Shown: positions 15,104 through 18,925 of the stretch, one piece after another | How positions within the stretch are numbered: the first letter of the stretch is position 1 | How the letters are laid out: every line of letters begins with the position of its first letter | DNA from: Candidatus Fermentithermobacillaceae bacterium UBA3951 | GTDB lineage: Bacteria > Bacillota > Sulfobacillia > Fermentithermobacillales > Fermentithermobacillaceae | Direction of reading: 5' to 3' | Assembly: GCA_002385465.1 (NCBI GenBank) | Contig: DGDN01000064.1 | Location: 1 to 18,925 of the forward strand | DNA length: 18,925 bases | The notes under the pieces: generated by a model | Database searches by the model: none | What the model was told of the DNA's origin: nothing | Seen by the model: only the letters and a program-made list of their open reading frames with translations | Translations under genes and position numbers: made by a program

Positions 15104-15859
15104 CTAGGGACCCTTCACCAAGGGCGGCAGGAGAGTCATCGGGTCTACCTCGATACCGTCCTTCCTGACCTCGAAATGCAGGTGGCTGCCGGTCGCATTT
15201 CCGCTGTCTCCCACGGTACCCAGGTAATCGCCGCGCCTCAGTTTCTCTCCCTCTTGTACCAGAGCCGAGTCAAGATGGCCGTATACGGTTGACACACCGC
15301 CTCCGTGGTCTATCTCCACAACGAGACCGTACTGGGGCGACTGGCGGACATCGGAGACGACCCCGTCAAGCACCGCGGCTACTTTCGTCCCTTTGGGAGC
15401 CACGATATCAATGCCCTGGTGAAGGGACATACCCGGTGAGTCGGGGTTGGGCCGCCAGCCGAAATATGAAGTAATCTCACCGGTAACCGGCCAAGCCAGT
15501 TCGGTGGGAGTCCCTGTTACCGCCCTGGACCAGAAATTGCGGAGGTCCAGCGAGGCGAAGTTCTTAAGTTTGGCCGGAAGTCCGGCGGCGAAGACTTTCA
15601 CCTCTTCCCAGGTGATATCGGCCGTGACAGAAGTCCTGGCGAAATCGACCAGGCGGAGCGCCAACCCCTTGTCTGCCTTGGATGCACCGAGGAGAAGGGC
15701 GAAAAGAAACAGGCAGACAATGAGCTGTCGGACCCACGACGGAAGGGCTCTTACGTTACTTAGTTCCCGCTGGGCGCTGCTTCTCACCTTCCTGCCTAGG
15801 GTCCTTCCGGCACTGCCGGTAGCCCGCATTCTTTCTCTAAGGTCGCTTCTCCAGGACAT
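15104..15859 (-). CDS. spoIVFA: Membrane-anchored M23 (LytM) peptidase, SpoIVFA-like
   Basis: The 251-residue protein has a basic cytoplasmic N-terminus, one transmembrane segment (about residues 44-60), a linker, and a C-terminal LytM domain. The zinc-binding pattern HxxxD (H147, D151 in HQGID) and HLH (H226, H228) is complete, so it could be an active peptidoglycan endopeptidase. In Bacillus, SpoIVFA mainly scaffolds and inhibits SpoIVFB. The position just before the M50 gene argues for that pairing, while intact catalytic residues leave room for a direct wall role. I chose ATG at 15857-15859, which has GAGGTGG about seven bases upstream; a GTG five codons earlier is possible. It is divergent from the 146-residue gene across about 100 bases. 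Confidence 0.85.
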   Translation of the reverse strand: MSWRSDLRERMRATGSAGRTLGRKVRSSAQRELSNVRALPSWVRQLIVCLFLFALLLGASKADKGLALRLVDFARTSVTADITWEEVKVFAAGLPAKLKNFASLDLRNFWSRAVTGTPTELAWPVTGEITSYFGWRPNPDSPGMSLHQGIDIVAPKGTKVAAVLDGVVSDVRQSPQYGLVVEIDHGGGVSTVYGHLDSALVQEGEKLRRGDYLGTVGDSGNATGSHLHFEVRKDGIEVDPMTLLPPLVKGP

Positions 15860-15960
15860 AAGACACCACCTCACCTAGTGAAAAGTTATTATGAAGACAA
15901 GCAAGATATGATAGTATTTGTAGACGACCTGCTCCGGCAGTAAACGAGGAGGAGCGCTCC

Positions 15961-16401
15961 ATGCAGGACGCCCCAAAAGTCTTAATGGGGGCCATCCAAT
16001 ACACTCCCGACGACCCTGTCCCCTCCCCCTTCATCGCAGTGTCCTATCCCACTCGAGAAGAGGCCAAGTGGGCAGCCAAGATCGTGCTCTCTCTTCAAAG
16101 CGGAACGCGTCCTTTTGAGAGCGGCCCGGACGTGTATGTGGGCGATACAAAGATTAAGGTCAGAGTGCGCCCGGCAGGAAGCGATGTCTTCGTAGAGGTG
16201 TTCGCCTATGCGGAGCCTTCCCATCTCACGGCTTCGCTCTATGCCGCAAGCCGCGTCGCGAAGGACCTTTACAAGGCTTTCCGGAGTCTTGTCGAAATAC
16301 AGAAGACATATACGTTCACCGTAGCGGCAGGAGACCGGCTGCTCACGGAGGAACTTGATCTGTTGAAATATATACTGGATGAGAAAGAGGTTGGTTACTA
16401 A
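15961..16401 (+). CDS. Uncharacterised 146-residue protein
   Basis: I do not recognise this family. The product is soluble-looking, with no signal peptide or membrane segment, and mixes predicted strands and helices. A central stretch from about residue 58 (VYVGDTKIKVRVRPAGSDVF) looks like beta hairpins. A helical segment follows (about 85-110), and the charged C-terminus is LLKYILDEKEVGY. There are no cysteines and no obvious catalytic motif. The ATG start has AGGAGGA (15947-15953) at seven bases, a strong ribosome binding site, so the gene is very likely real. The next gene starts directly after its stop codon, which points to joint expression with the Nudix-like protein. Its promoter is not clear; a TATGAT at 15907-15912 lacks a good -35 box. 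Confidence 0.85.
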   Translation: MQDAPKVLMGAIQYTPDDPVPSPFIAVSYPTREEAKWAAKIVLSLQSGTRPFESGPDVYVGDTKIKVRVRPAGSDVFVEVFAYAEPSHLTASLYAASRVAKDLYKAFRSLVEIQKTYTFTVAAGDRLLTEELDLLKYILDEKEVGY

Positions 16402-17031
16402 GTGGCCGCAGGACAGAACACAGTACCGAATGAACTCGTCCTCTCCGTCCCTACCGCCGAGCTGTATGCGGCCGTTGGTGAGTGGCGGGGGGTGCGAAGA
16501 GAGTCGCCTGATATCTGGCGGTTTTTGGCCAGAAAAAGCGTGTTTAGGCCGAGACCGGAACTGGAACAAAACCCGGCCATGAAACAGCTCATCTCCTACA
16601 CCCTGTTCGTATCAGACCGGCGGGTCTTTGTGATGAAAAGGCTGGGAAGTCAGGGCGAGTCGAGGCTCCACGGGCTCCTTTCAATAGGCGTGGGAGGCCA
16701 CATGAACCCGGCAAGGGAGATACCCTGGCCGGGAAGACGGAGGATAGCCGATCTCAAGGCCCTGGCAATCCTGAATACCCAGCGAGAGATCAAAGAGGAA
16801 GTCTGCTTCCCCGGTAACCCTCCCATATCCGTATTGGGATTCCTAAACGACGACAAGAACGCCGTAGGCCGGGTCCACTTAGGCCTTGTGACAGTTGTCC
16901 ACCTCCCTGCACCCATCCTCGCGGTCAGAGAAACCGACAAGATGCTCGGGGCGTGGGTCGAGATGTCAAAACTGAGCCTCTTGGGTAAATTCGAGTCCTG
17001 GTCTTCCCTGGTGCTGGAAGGCATCGGCTAG
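16402..17031 (+). CDS. Nudix-like hydrolase, COG4112-type predicted phosphoesterase
   Basis: This 209-residue protein resembles the MutT-related family COG4112. The family features are an N-terminal ELVLSVPTAELY segment, KQLISYTLF, a SIGVGGHMN turn, the REIKEEV motif of the Nudix box, and a FLNDDKNAVGRVHLG segment. In the standard box a glycine sits close before the first glutamate and the REUXEE follows. Here about 28 residues separate the GGH glycines from REIKEE, so the box is split by an insertion containing WPGRRRIADL. Metal-dependent cleavage of a nucleoside diphosphate-linked substrate is expected; the substrate is unknown. GTG at 16402 directly follows the TAA of the upstream gene, with GAGG eleven bases before it, so coupling is likely. 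A strong hairpin terminator follows. Confidence 0.82.
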   Translation: MAAGQNTVPNELVLSVPTAELYAAVGEWRGVRRESPDIWRFLARKSVFRPRPELEQNPAMKQLISYTLFVSDRRVFVMKRLGSQGESRLHGLLSIGVGGHMNPAREIPWPGRRRIADLKALAILNTQREIKEEVCFPGNPPISVLGFLNDDKNAVGRVHLGLVTVVHLPAPILAVRETDKMLGAWVEMSKLSLLGKFESWSSLVLEGIG

Positions 17032-17040
17032 ATGAGAAAA

Positions 17041-17065
17041 AAGCCGGCGGAGACTCCGCCGGCTT
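17041..17065. terminator. Bidirectional Rho-independent terminator
   Basis: AAGCCGGCGGA (17041-17051) and TCCGCCGGCTT (17055-17065) form eleven perfect base pairs around a GAC loop. The plus strand continues as CTTCTCTCC, and the minus strand reads into six T. It lies between two convergent genes, the Nudix-like gene ending at 17031 and the membrane gene ending at 17090, and should stop both transcripts. Confidence 0.9.
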
Positions 17066-17089
17066 CTTCTCTCCCTAAGCACTGAATTC

Positions 17090-17692
17090 CTATAGGGCCA
17101 CTCCCAGCCACTCCGTGAGGAGGAACGAGAGCCTGCCAAGGAAGAGCGAGATACGGCCGGAAACGGTGTTGCCGAAGCTTGCGCCGAAACCGACCATGAG
17201 GATCCATCTACCCCACTGCGCTGCTGTGCGGAAGGGTTTGGAGTTGCCGCCGACCGTCAAGAAGAAGTACATCATTGACGTGGCGAACATGAGGAAGAAT
17301 AGGATGTTCTCGAACACACCAAGGTCCCTCACGGCGTCGGCGATCTGAACACCGTACTGCCTCGGGAACAGCGAGAAGTAGTATCCGAGCGACCATCCTA
17401 CACTAACTGAGATGGGATATCTGGTTATCCATGCCCACCTTGCCGGCAGGAACCTGGCGTAGTACAGAACTCCCATCACGAAGAAGATCCAGAACCACCA
17501 CCAGCCCTTGCCCTTGACATGGGTCTCGATGTAGGGAAGGAACGTGTTGTGCCAACCCGTTGTCAAGACGTGCGCAACGGCCAGGGGTATCATGGTGTGC
17601 TCTGCCAACCTGAAGAAAAAGTTCTCCTTGTACAGGTAGCTGTAACACGCCAAAGTGGCTAGCGCCGCAACCCAAACTTGAGTTCTAGACAT
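17090..17692 (-). CDS. Uncharacterised integral membrane protein, 200 residues
   Basis: I do not recognise a named family. The product has about five or six hydrophobic segments: near residues 5-21, 32-48, 64-83, 90-108, 126-145 and 160-197. It is rich in aromatic residues, with GWWWFWIFF near residue 63. Short loops carry few charged residues, and there are no cofactor or catalytic motifs. ATG at 17690-17692 has the strong site GAGGTGA six bases upstream. It is the last gene of a three-gene minus-strand set, 33 bases after the 284-residue gene, and ends just before the bidirectional terminator. The tight spacing suggests a shared complex with its two neighbours. That is inference from context. 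Confidence 0.85.
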   Translation of the reverse strand: MSRTQVWVAALATLACYSYLYKENFFFRLAEHTMIPLAVAHVLTTGWHNTFLPYIETHVKGKGWWWFWIFFVMGVLYYARFLPARWAWITRYPISVSVGWSLGYYFSLFPRQYGVQIADAVRDLGVFENILFFLMFATSMMYFFLTVGGNSKPFRTAAQWGRWILMVGFGASFGNTVSGRISLFLGRLSFLLTEWLGVAL

Positions 17693-17725
17693 TTAGTTTC
17701 ACCTCGCTTTCCCTTTCAGGTGACG

Positions 17726-18580
17726 CTAGGCGCGCCTCTGCGTGTTACGCATCTTGAGCCTGTAACCGATGTTGCCAAGGATAACCAAAATTATGATGAT
17801 CGAGTGCCCCAGCGACTGGGCGTCCATGAGCTTGACGCCGAGTCCCGGACGGCCAATCAGCTTCTCGTACTGGGCAGCGCCGCTCAAGCCGGGGATAATA
17901 CCCTTAACCTGGCCAGACCGGAGCAGGTTGCTGGTTCCGGCCACCTGTACCGCCACGTCGCCCACGTACAGTTTGTGATCGGGGAAGTACTGGGTAAACG
18001 TGGGAATACCCGGGCTACCGGCAGAGAAGATCATGATTCCCTTAACAGTCTCGGGAGTCCACTTCTTGAGCCTCTGCAAAAGCGGGAGCTCGCTGAAGTC
18101 CGTCTTCTGCCAGTCAACGTTTCCACAAGCGGTCCAGAAGTCGTCCTGCATGGACCGCCAGGTGGGACCGCCACCGGCCTTGTAACCGGGGAATACCCAG
18201 TCCTCGCCGTACTTGCAGGAGATGCCTTCGGCCTCCAGCTGGGCCGACAGAGACTGCAAGGAGTTAAAAGCCAGAGTAGCACCGGACTCCCACTGCGCCA
18301 TACCTACCACCTTGACGCCCTTCATCATGCAGTGGGTGAACCAGGCCCTAAGCTGGGGACCGAGCTCCGAGTCGGAGCCACCGCCGTAAGCGGCATCGAA
18401 GATGACGATGTCGCCGGGGTTCAGGCTCTCGATCCACTGGTAAACCGGCATTGTGAGCTGCTGGTCGATGCTAAGGGGCAATCCGATGGGCTTAAGCACC
18501 GGCAATATCAAGGCAATGGCCATGAGCAAGTATACTATCTGGGGGTTTATCTGATCGAACCTCTCCAGGAACTTCAACAC
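17726..18580 (-). CDS. Uncharacterised membrane protein with large extracytoplasmic alpha/beta domain
   Basis: The 284-residue product has one N-terminal membrane segment (about residues 15-36), a soluble domain of about 215 residues, and a C-terminal membrane segment (about 257-275) followed by a basic tail (RLKMRNTQRRA). The positive-inside rule places both ends in the cytoplasm and the domain outside. The domain shows GDIVIFDAAYGGGSDSELGPQ near residue 56, VKVVGMAQWESG near 89, and a glycine-rich SGQVKGIIPGLSGAAQYEKL near 230. Two cysteines lie at about 84 and 122 and another at 152. I know of no function; from memory, similar GLxGAAxYExLIG endings occur in hypothetical proteins of several phyla. 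The GTG start (18578-18580) follows AAGGAGG at five bases; TTG one codon later is equally possible. Confidence 0.87.
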   Translation of the reverse strand: MLKFLERFDQINPQIVYLLMAIALILPVLKPIGLPLSIDQQLTMPVYQWIESLNPGDIVIFDAAYGGGSDSELGPQLRAWFTHCMMKGVKVVGMAQWESGATLAFNSLQSLSAQLEAEGISCKYGEDWVFPGYKAGGGPTWRSMQDDFWTACGNVDWQKTDFSELPLLQRLKKWTPETVKGIMIFSAGSPGIPTFTQYFPDHKLYVGDVAVQVAGTSNLLRSGQVKGIIPGLSGAAQYEKLIGRPGLGVKLMDAQSLGHSIIIILVILGNIGYRLKMRNTQRRA

Positions 18581-18616
18581 TATTCCCTCCTTTCCGCTAC
18601 CTAAGTGAGCGTCAGG

Positions 18617-18925
18617 CTATTCTTGACCAAGGTGACGCCTCTCGATGCCGAGGAGTATACGGCTCTGAGTGGCCATGATTCCCAAAAAGATACCCAAAGT
18701 AATGGCCCTGTTGCCTGCGGCGTTGGGAACACGTAGGATCCAGTTCTTGATCCCGGCGAACCCACCCAATATCTTGTCAGGGCCCCATATGACTTCGCCA
18801 ATGGGAACGTTGCCCATCATGAGTATGAACGCTGATGCCAACATGACAGCGGCGTCTACATTCCTCACACGAAAAGCCCTGTAGGCCGCCGAAGCGATGT
18901 AGAACGCAAGGAGCGAGAACATCGT
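18617..18925 (-). CDS. Uncharacterised membrane protein, 3' end only (cut by window end)
   Basis: The reading frame is open from the stop at 18617 to the right edge, giving 102 residues of what is probably a longer protein. The ATG at 18920-18922 has only three bases before it, so I treat it as internal. Visible parts are a membrane segment ending in YIASAAYRAFRVRN, a second one (AAVMLASAFILMMG), a polar stretch with EVIWGPDKILGGF, and a last segment ITLGIFLGIMATQSRILLGI before RRHLGQE. From memory, endings of the type PNxAxxRAI...LGIxA...RxxLGIER occur in conserved hypothetical membrane proteins, but I cannot name a function. The 284-residue gene follows after 36 bases. Confidence 0.75.
   Translation of the reverse strand, partial: TMFSLLAFYIASAAYRAFRVRNVDAAVMLASAFILMMGNVPIGEVIWGPDKILGGFAGIKNWILRVPNAAGNRAITLGIFLGIMATQSRILLGIERRHLGQE

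Noticed and set aside
15875..15960. Sigma-E or sigma-K type promoter for the M23-M50 pair
   Set aside because: TCATATC and CATAATAA are present on the minus strand, but about 9 to 11 bases apart; sigma-E promoters need roughly 13 to 15. No other sporulation promoter fits well.
18617..18922. Complete 101-residue protein starting at ATG 18922
   Set aside because: The frame stays open to the window edge three bases away, so no ribosome binding site can be seen, and the sequence looks like the C-terminal part of a larger membrane protein.

Overview
The window looks like a chromosomal segment of a Bacillota (Firmicutes) bacterium of the clostridial type. The main evidence is a compact minus-strand block, read from high to low coordinates: SpoIVFA-like M23 peptidase, SpoIVFB-like M50 protease, TIGR03960-type radical SAM protein, DUF2344 protein, RNase E/G, L21, Prp, L27, Obg, NadD, RRM protein, LCP protein, RsfS. 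This is the conserved clostridial order around rplU-prp-rpmA-obg-nadD. The L27 gene encodes the N-terminal cleavage motif typical of Firmicutes and sits next to its protease gene prp. A sigma-28-type promoter in front of a chemoreceptor suggests a motile or once-motile organism. No rRNA, tRNA, CRISPR array or insertion sequence was recognised.

Layout. At 20-850 (minus) is a DppA-type M55 peptidase. At 1071-3260 (plus) is a complete chemoreceptor with its own sigma-28 promoter. It converges on the minus-strand block, with an inverted-repeat terminator between them at about 3308-3345. The block runs from 15859 down to 3428. It has internal punctuation: a good promoter at the end of the RNase gene driving rplU-prp-rpmA, a terminator between rpmA and obg, and a long gene-poor gap (5389-5897) between the RRM gene and the LCP gene with a T-tailed terminator and a promoter for the LCP gene. 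Divergent from the M23 gene are two plus-strand genes (15961-17031), an unrecognised 146-residue protein and a Nudix-like hydrolase. They end at a strong bidirectional hairpin at 17041-17065. From the right edge, three minus-strand genes (one cut by the window end) encode an uncharacterised membrane gene set and end at the same hairpin.

How the genes fit together. The central block is mostly ribosome and RNA housekeeping: L21, L27 and the L27-maturing protease, Obg and RsfS acting on the large subunit, RNase E/G, and an RRM protein. It also holds NAD synthesis (NadD), a wall-polymer ligase (LCP) and the sporulation-type membrane protease pair. The least understood parts are the three-gene membrane set at 17090-18925, the RRM protein and long untranslated region occupying the place where yqeK is often found, and the 146-residue partner of the Nudix protein. 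At least 12 of 19 gene starts appear to be TTG or GTG rather than ATG.
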